Part shown: positions 33,901 through 44,300 of the stretch, one piece after another
Layout of the letters: every line of letters starts with the position of its first letter
How positions within the stretch are numbered: the first letter of the stretch is position 1
Notes under the pieces: generated by a model
What the model saw: only the letters and a program-made list of their open reading frames with translations
What the model was told of the DNA's origin: nothing
Database searches by the model: none
NCBI GenBank assembly: GCA_019916065.1
Contig: CM034233.1
Location: 3,599,501-3,663,500 of the forward strand
Reading direction: 5' to 3'
Length of the DNA: 64,000 nucleotides
Source: Vitellaria paradoxa
Taxonomy: Eukaryota > Streptophyta > Magnoliopsida > Ericales > Sapotaceae
Program-made: the position numbers and the translations under genes

Positions 33901-36900
33901 TCTGAAAAACTGAATAATACAATGATTACAACTAAACCTTATATGTAAATCCTAATTAACCCTATGACATATAAAGCCTAAATTACCCCTAGGGAATAAT
34001 ACAATAAAAATAAACCAATAATAATATAAAACTACATCACATCCAGAAGTAGTTCTTATGTAATCTATATGCATATGCACTAAGAAGCATGGGTACGGAT
34101 ACAATACGGGTACGGATACGGATACAGATAAGGTAATTTTAAAACAATGAGAATATAGATACGACAGGGATACGACCAAAAAATATAAATTTTGTATATT
34201 TTTATTAGTTATACATATGAATATAAAATTCACAATAAAATTAATTTAATATATAATTCAATATACAAAATATAACAAAATTAAGTCATAAGGTTTTATA
34301 ATTTTAGGAGTTTCAACTACTCAAATCTAGATTTGTCTTAATTATATACTTGAAGAAAAACGATAAAATAATAAGATACGTCATATGGCGTATCCGATAC
34401 GTGTTTTAAAGTGTCCGAAGAGTATGTGTATCAGATACATATCAGATACGGATATGGCACCCATTTTGAAGTATCCATGCTTCCTAGCATATACACTTAC
34501 ACAAATATTATTCTAAGAAAACAAAAAAATCGATAAAGAGTTTGGAACGAAATATGATTAAGATATTTGGCAAGACACACATGAGCTATTGGTGAATTCA
34601 CTTCTAAACGCTCATGAGCTGAAAACGCATAATCATCCATTCCATATAAATAGTGAGAATACGATGTTGTAATTTACTCTCATTTTTTCTATTCTCTCCA
34701 CTTTCCACAAGAATGTTGACAAACTACACATTCAAATGAACCCAATAAGTCCTACTCTGCAACAATATCAGTACATCATACATAGAGAAGCCAACCAACC
34801 TGAACCAGCTCTACAAGCAACTACTCTGGAATCTCCCACATTTGCGACAAGCAGCCGATCCCCTAGCAATACAGCTGTTGATGCAGTTGAACCAGCATCC
34901 TTTTGCTGGCCTTTTTCTGCATTGAGGTAATCAGCATCTGTCTGTCTAAATGCTTCAACTGCAATAAAAATAACAACAACAACAACAACAACAACAATAA
35001 TAATAAGAAGAAGAAGAAGAAGAAGAAGAAGAAAATAACACCAGTAATACAGAAAGCAACTACGTCTGAAATCAGGCATTAAACAGAAAAACAATTCCCC
35101 TGTTCATACCAATAGCTGACTTTGTGTCTTTAATAAAATCTGGATGGCTGCTTAAATTCTTGAAAAGGTTGTTCTTAAGATATTCTGCAGTTCTCGAACC
35201 ACCGTGACCTAATTGTACGCCAAATCACATTAAATAAAAACGCAAAACAATTAAAAAAAAAAACAATAGTGGGTAAGCAAGTATTCGTACTAACACTTTA
35301 TGAGAATTAATTCCCACGCTTGAAGTATGAAAAAACAAGCACAAAAAAGAGGGGGAAAGAAAACAAAAAAGAGTAGAAAAGTACAACAGGATGCTCTAAG
35401 AATGACAATGTATCAAAAAATAAATGGGAAAATCAACAATAAACTTTGCAACTGATAAAAGACCAACTTCTAAAACGAATAAAAAGTAGCAAAAGGGATC
35501 AGGTAATTATATATGTGACATACCATCAAACACACCAAAGAAGGCAACCATCTGTCCATCAACTTCTGATATTTTTGTCTCATAAAAATCCTCCATTGAA
35601 GATCTTTTGCCTTTGAAACTGGAATATCCATAGCTGAATCTTGCATTTCGGTTTCCAGTGAGGAAGCTACACAAGAAAAAGAATGATTTATCAGCCACTG
35701 AATATCAAATATTTCCAGGAATTATAGGATCAAGACTCCAAGCTCTTTATCCAAGCTCATAAAGAGCTTTTCCATTTGCCATTGCCAATTGTAGGACCAG
35801 CTAGAGCTAACAAATCTAACTAAAACTGCTCGTTTTAGACAGGGTCAAGTTTAGATTTGAACTGCATTTGGCCCTCATCTAACCAAATTATTTGAAGTTA
35901 TAATTCCAAAATTTATTATATTAGAATAAGCTTCCTTCTATAAATATTTCAGATATTCTCTCCAAATTAGGTTTGGCTCGCATTCTTTTTGGTCCCATGA
36001 ATTTATCCTACTTCAAGTCTAACCAAACCTAGCTTGATAACAAGCTTTAGGACATTGAAAAAGGATTTCCACAAAATAGCAAAGATCTATCCTTTCTACA
36101 TAAACTTGATTTTGTTGCCTAAACATTTTCTACATTGGGGATTAAACCTGAGACCTCAAGCCCATGTCATATAGACATGGCAATGACTTTGCATGTCATA
36201 TAAATGAGTTCGACACATGTAACTACACTATGTTATTAGATTGAAGCATACACAGTGACTTAAAGTAAGTGGTGTAGGAAAAGTGAGCATAACCCCCCCC
36301 CCAAAAAAAAAAAAAAAATCTATTGCCCGCACCTCCACTACCCCTGGGCCTTCCATGTTCTCCCCGTCCACCTCCTAACCTCCTCATCGACTACAAATGA
36401 ACCCTACCCCCCCCCCCCCCCCAAATGACCCACTAGACTTCTCTCTTGGAATTTTCACCTCCTGTCTCCTAAACCCTCTTCCACTCAAATATGTAAGTCA
36501 TCCTTCTTCCCCACCTCAAGGCTCACAGCCTTCAACTCCAGCCATCTTCTCGCTGCCACGAAACTTGCGCACAACCTTCCACTCGCCACTACTTCCTCAA
36601 CCTTTCTGTCGCCACTACTTCCTCGCCTTCCTTCCAAGGTCGAACTCTAAAAGCATTTATGCCACGACTTCCCAACCCTCCCCAGTGATTCTCTCCGAAA
36701 TCTTTACCAAGAAGCAAACCATGGGGTTGAATAGCCTGAACTCCAGCCATCTCATACCTTGATTTTTCAGAAGGGTACAAATCAAAATCCCCCCCCCAAG
36801 TTGGCCCAATTGACCTAAGACCCCCCCTCCAAAAAACTTAGAGGCCTTCTCACATATAGCCCCATCCATCATTGCTCTTATTGGAACACATGTATGGATC

Positions 36901-38185
36901 TTAGTTATCCATGGCCTGTCTCGTAGACGCTCACTTCACCTTCACTTCATCCTTCGTGTGTGACGCCTATCGTGCTGTTCCCGCAAAAAGCCGTTCGTTG
37001 CATCGTCTCTCTTAAGTATAGGGATGAAACTGCCAAGTAAATCACTAGATAATTCTAGAAGAGTTTCTGCTTTTGCGCACATGAAATTTCTTCTTACATG
37101 AGAAAAGATTTGCAAGAGATTTTCAAATGGAAATAGAGTACAAGCACTTCACAAGAGAATTTTCTTCTTTGACTTATTTCAAAACAAAGAAGATAATTGA
37201 GACTTCACTTGTCTTCGCTTCTTTGACAGTCTTTAACATAATTGGATTAGAAACTGGGGGAAGTGAAGAAAAACTTTAAACAACCACCTTTTACCATAAA
37301 TTTTTTATTTTTTAATAAGAAATAGAATAATAAGAATGGGAACAGAACAATAGGATTTGCGTCTTACTTCATGATTCATTTTAAATCCAAATTTATACAA
37401 TACATATACACACACAGAGACATATATATATATATATATGTAACTTCCATTTATATTCCTTTCAAATTCTGTAGACATTTTACAACAACTTCCAACTTTA
37501 ATGAATGAAGGGGAAAAAAAAAGGCAAAGATGCTTATAAACTATTTGTTCGATTAAAGAATACTAAGTTTGTATGTAAACTTCAAATAGAATGAGAATGC
37601 ATTGCATAACCTCAGCAGACAAATAACTGCCGAACCAGACAAACTTAGCAGTTCAAGAGGGCATTTTTGACATTTTCAGATTTACGAAATGAAGAAAGCT
37701 AACAACAATTAACGCGAATAACTACCAAAAAAAAAAAACAATTAAAGCGAATAATTTCAAAAGAGTCGATAAAATTATTCTCAAAAACGCTAATAAAAAA
37801 AAATTGACAATAATTAGCCAGCAGCCAGTAAGTATTAACATTGGAGGACAACAGCCAAATCGTAATTAATTAGGGAAATCAGAAGTATGAACCTGATACC
37901 ACCGCCGCTAAACAGGGAATCAGGATCCTTAGATTGAATCAAGACGTTCAATTGTTGTGGTGGTTGCGATTGCTGTGATAGCGGTGGCGATGGCTGGGAC
38001 TGCGGCTGTTCCACCGCAGTAGGTTGTGATGCCAGTTGTTGGTTCACCTCCGCGTCGTCCGCCGGGGGAGCGTGTGGAACATCTGCAGGGACGGAAGAGT
38101 TAGTCGGATTGGCGGCGGATAGGGGATCTTCAACGTTCATCTCTGCATTCCTGGGCGCGTGGTACATGTATTTGTATTGTATCAT
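27979..38185 (-). CDS. Protein phosphatase 2C, eight exons
   Basis: Exons on the minus strand: 38185-37893, 35666-35524, 35208-35110, 34958-34800, 33076-32990, 31131-31040, 30489-30418, 28107-27979. All have GT..AG borders and the joined frame gives 357 residues. PP2Cs are Mg/Mn-dependent Ser/Thr phosphatases. Signature blocks in order: [10 protein letters not shown] (118-127), FGVFDGHGG (141-149, metal-binding Asp145), [48 protein letters not shown] (304-310, Asp306) and GSSDNIT (342-348, Asp345). All metal ligands are present. Residues about 25-80 are low-complexity, rich in Pro, Gln and Ser. The start is uncertain: ATGs at 38167 and 38140 are also in frame. From memory the core resembles Arabidopsis PP2C11 (At1g43900). 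Intron 1 is 2.2 kb and intron 7 is 2.3 kb; most introns carry transposon debris. Confidence 0.93.
29148..29310. repeat. Tandem duplication of about 90 bp in PP2C intron 7
   Basis: The block CCAAGGAA.CAAGC.ATAAGC.GCCTCAATTATA...GGACTC.AC...TCAAAAAACTACATAT occurs at about 29148-29216 and again at 29237-29309. It lies next to the LINE relic and may be part of its 3' end. Confidence 0.75.
29480..29900 (-). mobile_element. LINE relic: zinc-binding domain of a reverse transcriptase
   Basis: On the minus strand, broken frames encode DSLTWKLGQ....VKSFYFAL, then TIDNLMKRG and, in another reading, [17 protein letters not shown]. This is the order of the zf-RVT domain at the C-terminus of many plant LINE ORF2 proteins. 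Several stops and frame changes are present. It lies in intron 7 of the PP2C gene in the same orientation. Confidence 0.65.
31912..32172 (+). mobile_element. Possible TRIM-like LTR element in PP2C intron 5
   Basis: TGTTAGGATTTATCCCACATCG at 31912 looks like the start of a small LTR. About 110 bp on, TGGCATCAGAGC (32024-32035) is one base from TGGTATCAGAGC, the usual initiator-Met tRNA primer site of plant LTR elements. About 110 bp later a purine-rich GTGAGGGG is followed by TGTTGGGATTCATACTGCATCG (32148), matching the first LTR start in about 18 of 24 bases. The rest of the second repeat cannot be aligned, so the right limit is arbitrary. There is no coding capacity, as expected for a TRIM. 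Confidence 0.45.
33802..34035. mobile_element. Fold-back element with arms of about 77 bp in PP2C intron 4
   Basis: Arm 33802-33878 (starting GTAGTTTTATGTTATTATTG) and arm 33958-34035 (ending CAATAATAATATAAAACTAC) are near-complete inverted repeats with a loop of about 80 bp. The arms share GGTTTATTT..ATT, TAATTT.GGCTTTAT and TAGGGT. Transcribed with the gene, it would form a long hairpin in the intron. I found no clear target duplication. Confidence 0.7.
34082..34486. mobile_element. MULE-like MITE in PP2C intron 4
   Basis: A 405-bp element has inverted ends AGAAGCATGGGTAC and GTATCCATGCTTCC. The flanks are GCATATGCACT (34071-34081) and GCATATACACT (34487-34497), an 11-bp direct repeat with one mismatch, which fits a Mutator-type target duplication of 9-11 bp. 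Near both ends GGTAC/GGATAC hexamers are repeated. It is non-coding. Confidence 0.7.
36285..36860. other. C-tract-rich segment of PP2C intron 1
   Basis: Cytosine runs of about 8 to 16 occur at roughly 36293, 36406, 36789 and 36823, one directly joined to an A-run. The stretch has a CT-rich composition unlike the rest of the intron. An apparent 121-codon frame at 36397 is a by-product of the C-tracts and shows no domain. Confidence 0.5.
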
Positions 38186-38495
38186 AAGTATAAGCTATAA
38201 TTCTTCCTCAACCACCGCAACATCCAATTGTTCCATTTTAGGACCATTATCTGTGCAACATGTATTGGTACTTGTCTTCGTCTTCGTCTTCGTCTACGTC
38301 TAAATGACCAAATTGACCCTGCTTTTATAACAACCTAATGAAAATTAGGAGTCCCTCTGGGGTTTATCGAAAACTGAGATAATGCCCTCTCGCTTCTGAA
38401 ATTACACTTACGCCTCGAGTTTGTCGCCAACTCACCACGCGTTAGAATGGGGTCACGGTGAAATTTACGACGGAGGCAGGCTGACCGGTGTTGAT
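38186..38495 (-). promoter_or_regulatory. Upstream region of the PP2C gene
   Basis: On the minus strand TTATAAAAGC (38321-38330) is a plausible TATA box about 140 bp before the first ATG. Between them are tandem GAAGAC/ACGAAG repeats (about 38273-38300), probably in the 5' leader. No other gene is seen. Confidence 0.45.
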
Positions 38496-38498
38496 TAA

Positions 38499-38792
38499 GG
38501 CTGCGTTTGGGGAGGAAGAGGTAATTTGTTTACGGACTACTTAGTTTATTTACTTATTTGTAAAATGGTTAAATTTATTTTATTATATTTTATTTTTTTT
38601 TAATTTTTTAGGGTAAAAATCTTAATTTAACCAAAATTAAAAAGTCACCTAAAAAAATCACTTTTTTTTTATTTCCAAACACAAAAATAGTTAGTTTATT
38701 TTTAAAATAAGCTAGTTATTTTTATGTTTAAGAATGGAAAAAAAAAAGTCCAACTAAAAATAAACCAATTATTTTCTGTCCCAAACTATGCC
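38499..38792. mobile_element. Harbinger/Tourist-like MITE
   Basis: A 294-bp AT-rich element with ends GGCTGCGTTTGGGG and TCCCAAACTATGCC (inverted, 11 of 14 match). TAA stands on both sides (38496-38498 and 38793-38795), the usual PIF/Harbinger target. It is non-coding. Confidence 0.75.
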
Positions 38793-38795
38793 TAA

Positions 38796-40620
38796 ATACT
38801 GTCAAATTAAATTCAATCGTTTAGATATATTTATTTAATTTAAAAAAATTAAATACATTTTAACTATTAAATTTTAATTCAACTATTCTAATTATAAATT
38901 ACCTGATTGACCTAAGAGCTTCCAAATCCAAAATTCACACCCTTAATTAATTACATACAATGAAATCGAACAAAACAATATACAATTATAAAATTACTCT
39001 TTTATCTTTTAAACTTCATTTAGAGTGACAAAAAATTCTAAAAAAATATGAAAAATATTAAAAATTTCTAAAAGTCATTCATTTTTTATCTCATTGTACG
39101 AATTATGAATTCACAATTTATCTCACTTAACCTTATTTTATCTAATTTTTTGTCCCTCCAAACACACCCTTATTCTATTTGATACAGGTTTAAAATAGAT
39201 TAAATGTTATCGTACAATAAAGATTATATACAGATATATTTTTGATTAAATATTTCTATTTTTTAACATAATTTTTGAAAATAAAATATAAACTTAAAAT
39301 TTTTAAATTTTAAAGTTATAAACCTAAAAAAAAATACACAAAAGTTCAAAAATATTATTCAACAAAGTTCTTATTTGCTATGAAAATTTTGAACTGATCT
39401 GAACTAATGTTGTTCCAAATATAATTTACCTTAGATTTACATTTTAGATTTCTCAAAAACCTTAAATATACTTCTTTGATGTATTCTTTATTAGTTACAC
39501 AAAATTTAGCCCAGTAATACTCGACCCAAATTTTTTTTTTTTTTATTCTAATCCTATTTTTACTCAAAATTCATATTTTTAAACTTCCTAAAAGCCTTAC
39601 AAATATTTTAAAAGTTACTAGATGCTTATTCATTAACGTAAGATCTAAATTGGCCGAGGCATCTTATGTTATTAAAAATAAAATATATATATATATATAT
39701 ATATGGAAGAAGAAGAAGAAAAAGCCACCAAAATACTTCTTCAATGTGTTTTTGATCAAGTAAGAAAATTCCTACTTGATAAAAACATGGGCAAAAAATA
39801 ATTATTTTATTTCTAATTTTATTTTTCAGCTCAAAAATCACCTTTTAAACTTCCCAACAAGAAAAGAAATATTTTTTTAACATGTTTCTTCACATAACAA
39901 ACATGATTAATTTTTAAGAAGTAAAAACTCTATATTGATAAATAATCAAACATGATTAAAAATTAAAACTTTATTTTCTTAACAATTACTTCATTAATAT
40001 TTACCCCATTAAATTTTAATCCCATACTAAATGCATTATGTTTGATATCATTAGAAACATGAACATAAATGGAAACATGAATGGAAATAGGAAAAAATTC
40101 AAAGGAATTACAATATTTGGCATACCAAGAAATTAGAATAAAAATTGTGTATATTTGTTTTTCCAAAATGCAAAAGTTCAAACTTTGACCATGTATTTGG
40201 GACCATAGTCCCTTATTATTCGAAACTTTAAATTCTTCAACTCAACAAAATCTTAATTCTAAACTGTAAGTTCCTATCCAACATAATAAAAACAAACAAA
40301 ACATAACTTATAAAATAGAGAAATTCCTATGATTCAAAAAAGAATTCTCATACTTACCAAAAAAAGAATTCTCATTCTTGTTCCAAAATTCAAAGACATA
40401 CCTATTAGTCTCCTTATAATAACACATTAGGTTCCTTATATGCTTTCTATTTGCTAGATCATAAGCCTAATTTTTTTGTGGAAGGTTTAATAAGCCAATT
40501 ACAAGTAAAATAAAAATAAAATCCAAAATATAAAATGACTTTACTATAAAAATAACATTTAAAAAAATCTCTAAAAGAATTGACAAAAAAAAAAAAAAAA
40601 AACATAAATTACCCACAGGA
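38796..40620. other. AT-rich spacer between PP2C and RAB18
   Basis: No gene is visible. A stretch at about 39013-39173 (TTTATCTCA..., CCTCCAAACACACCC) resembles the MITE pair at 565 and 22086 and may be a third, older copy. (AT)n runs occur at about 39680-39704. Confidence 0.45.
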
Positions 40621-40629
40621 ACATGTAGG

Positions 40630-41074
40630 TAGGGCTGGAAACGAGCCGAACCGAACCGAACTTTAACGTGTTCGAGCTCGGCTTGAGCTTTTTATACTGA
40701 GCTCGAGCTCGAGCTCAATTCGAGCTTTTATATAGGTTCGAGCTCGGTTCAATAAAGAAGAATTTAGGCTCGGTTAAGCTCGCGAATAACTCGATTAAAC
40801 CAAAACGACGTCGTTTTGATTTAAAATATAATATATTTAAAAAATATAATAAAAATATTAAAATATTATTAAAAAATATATATATTATTCTAACCGAGCC
40901 TACTCGCGAGCTTTCGAGCCGAGCTTCTCTAGGCTCGAGCTCGAGCTCGAATCCAAAACGAGCCAAAAACCAAGCTCGGTTCGAGCTCGTTAAACTCACG
41001 AATCGAGCTCGAGCCGAGCTTTTTTCGAGCCGAGCTCGAATATCTCGCGAACAGCTCGGTTCGTTTCCACCCCT
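40630..41074. mobile_element. MULE-like MITE rich in GAGCTCG
   Basis: A 445-bp element is bounded by a perfect 9-bp direct repeat ACATGTAGG (40621-40629 and 41075-41083), the Mutator-type target duplication. Its ends TAGGGCTGGAAACGAGCCGA and, reversed, AGGGGTGGAAACGAACCGA are inverted repeats. The body is full of GAGCTCGAGC words and contains the perfect palindrome CAAAACGACGTCGTTTTG at 40801-40818. The long minus-strand frame across it comes from this repeat composition. Confidence 0.8.
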
Positions 41075-41304
41075 ACATGTAGGCCCAAAAAAACTCCTTA
41101 AAAGCGATTGGTGGGTAACTGAATGGGAAATAATCAGACAAGAAGACATGAAATTTACCCATAACACATTTGAGATCAAATATACAATCTGTTGTCGAAG
41201 ACCGATTTGCAGATAAAAGTTTGTGGATCAAACATAACAAGAGAATTAAAAACTCCAACATATATAAAGGGAGTCCGCGGAAGAGTAGAGACAACAAAAC
41301 AACT

Positions 41305-44300
41305 TCAGCAACATCCACTGGTTGTGGCATTCGACTCTGGAGGTTTGTGTTTGAAGATGTTCCTCTTGACACCAGAGGAGCCATCAGCCAAGAGGCTTGG
41401 TGTTTCCAAAATCTGCAGGTTAATAAGATTACCAAATTAACATCACAGCAACTTCAACTTGTAATATGATCCATTGTCCCCTTTTTAATCAATTATTTAT
41501 GTTTGGTGAGGAGTCCAAAGCCATCACAGTTTTTAGTGAATAGACTGCAGATCCTCACCCATCGAAAAAAAAAAAAAAAAAAAGACTGCATATCCTGTAA
41601 AATTAAATCATGCAAGTTATAGTAGAATAAACATTTATTGGTCCATATATGAATAATACATAATTTTTACAACCTGCAGAGTATGGCATCATTTTCCTCT
41701 TTTCTAATTTGAATATTTTATCCATATATGATTAATATCAAACTAATTTTTACTACCAGCAGAGTACGGCCACATTTCTATGCCTCTTCCCAATGGACAA
41801 AATATCCATCCATATATTATTGAATCAAAAGGGTGACTTCTAGCACAACAGTAAGATTAATACTCTGCGACTTGGAGGTCTTTTTTATATTATCGGATCA
41901 AAATGAAGTCCATGGTGCATCCATAATGATTTACCTAATTTCTTTCAAACTTACCAACAAACACGTTAACAGGGTACCTTCATTCACTCTTACCTTTTAC
42001 AACATATTTTCTGTGATTGTGAAATATATATATAAATATTGCAATTACAGAAACTATCTAGAAAATCCTTCAATTTATATCGTCCTTTTTTTCAATCTTT
42101 CATAACAAAGTTTTCAATCTTCAACAAAACCTATTGGAACCAAATAACGTAAATCTAATTCCTGCATAATCCACGTTCATCATCCACTTATTTAAGACCA
42201 TCAAATTAGAAAGAACTAGAAAGAAAGAGAGAGAGAGAGAGAGAGAGAGTTGTTTGAGTCCAACAAATTATTTCCCTCTCTGTTATCATCATCAAGCTTG
42301 AGATAAAAATTTTTATTTTTTTTTCCAAACCAAACCAAACTAAGTCTTTTCTCACTAGGTGGGGTCGGTTATATAGATTTGACAATACCAATCAAATCTA
42401 TTTAGGGTCATGTCCTCCGTTAAATCCAGGTAGGCAAGGTCATGTCTAATAGTTTCTTTCTAACTTCTCTTGAGTCTTCCTCTTCCTCTCCTACTCCTAA
42501 CAATCTCCATGCTTTCACACCTTCTAACATGTGCCTCCGTTGGACGCCTTCTAACATGGCCAAACCATCTTAATTGATTTTCTCTCATTTTATCTTTAAT
42601 CGATGATATTCCTACTTTGTCCCTAATCTCCTCGTTCCTAATCCTATCTCTCTTTATAATCCCGCACATCCATCTTAGCATTCTCATCTCCGCAACTGCC
42701 ATCTTCTGAACATGATTATGCTTCACTGCCCAACACTCTGATCCATATAGCAATGCTGGTCTTACTGCCACCTTATAATACTTTCCTTTCACATTGAGGG
42801 GAACTTTTCGATAGCACAAGACCCCCGAAACACTCCTTCATTTGGTCCACCTGGCCTAAATCCAGTGACTTACATCAGTATCAATCCCTCCATCTTGTTG
42901 CACCATAGATCCAAGGTACCGAAAGTTTTCTTTCTCTACAATCTTTTGTGTGCCTAAACTTATTTCTATACTACCAGTTACTCTACTTTGACTAAACTTT
43001 CATTACATATATTCTGTTTAGCATCGGCTTAACCTAAACCCTTTTGTCTCTAACATTTCCCGCCACAATTCTAGCTTAGCATTCACTCCTTCTCTCGTCT
43101 CATCTCCTAAAATAATATCATCTGCAAATAGTATACACCATAGCACCTCATCCTGAATATGTCTTGTAATCTCATCCATAACTAGAGCAAACAAGTATGG
43201 GCTTAACGTTGAGCTTTGGAATAGACCAATCTTGATAGGAAACTCTTTAGTATCTCCACCAGTCGTCCATATAGATGTCATGACTCTATTATACATGTCC
43301 TTTATCGCCTCAATATATGCAACACATACTCCTTTCTTTTCCAATACTCTCCATAGAAGCTCCCTAGGAACTCGGTCATAGGTCTTCTCTAAATCAATGA
43401 ACACCATATGTAAATCTTTTTGAGCTTCTCTATACTGTTCCATTAACCTCCTCAGGAGAAAGATAGCCTCCACGGTTGATCTCCCAGGCATGAAACCAAA
43501 TTGATTCTCTGAAACGTTTGTTGTCCTTCTTAGTCTTCTCTCAATAACTCTCTCCCATAATTTCCTCGTATGGCCCATCAATTTAATCCTGCGGTAGTTC
43601 ACATAGCTTTGAATATCTCCTTTGTTCTTGTATAAGGGTATAAGAATACTTTTCCTCCATGTATTAGGCATCTTCTTGCTCTTTAGCACTACATTAAAAA
43701 GTTTTGTCAACCAACCTGTGCCACACTCCCCTAGGCGCCTCCAAACCTCAATAGGGATACTATCTGGCCAACCGCTTTCCCATTCTTCATCTTTTTCAAT
43801 ACTTCTTTTACTTCTTCGCTACTGATTCTCCTATAGAACATATGATTTAATTCTTCCCTAAAGGTAATAAACTGCCCCAATTGTATGTCACTATTACTAC
43901 TTTCGTTAAATAACTTGTAGAAGTAGCTCTTCCAACGCTCCTTTATCTCCTCTTCCTTTACTAATATCTTTTCATCATCATTCTTAATGCATTTAACTTG
44001 GTTTAAATCTTTGGTCCGCCTATCTCTGGATTTAGCAAGTTTAAATACTCTCTTTTGCCCTCCTTAGTGTCAAGTCACCTATATAAATCCTCAACTGCCT
44101 TTGCCTTAGCCTCACTAACTGCCTTTTTGGTTTCTCTTTTTGCTTCTTTATACCTCTCCAAGTTCACTCCAAGTTCACTCCAAGTTTGCAAGTTTGGGTT
44201 GAGTCAAAATGGGTTGTGAGTTAACAACGCCCAACCCATTTAACAAATGGATTACATTTGGGCAGGTCATATTACAAAGCTGATAAGAAAATAAGAAAAT

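Noticed and set aside
34736..34930. Plus-strand frame of 64 codons
   Set aside because: It is the antisense of PP2C exon 4.
36397..36762. 121-codon frame in PP2C intron 1
   Set aside because: It is Pro-rich because of C-tracts, lies inside an intron on the other strand, and shows no domain.
40715..41179. 154-codon minus-strand frame
   Set aside because: It crosses the GAGCTCG-rich MITE; the apparent protein is a translation of the repeat.
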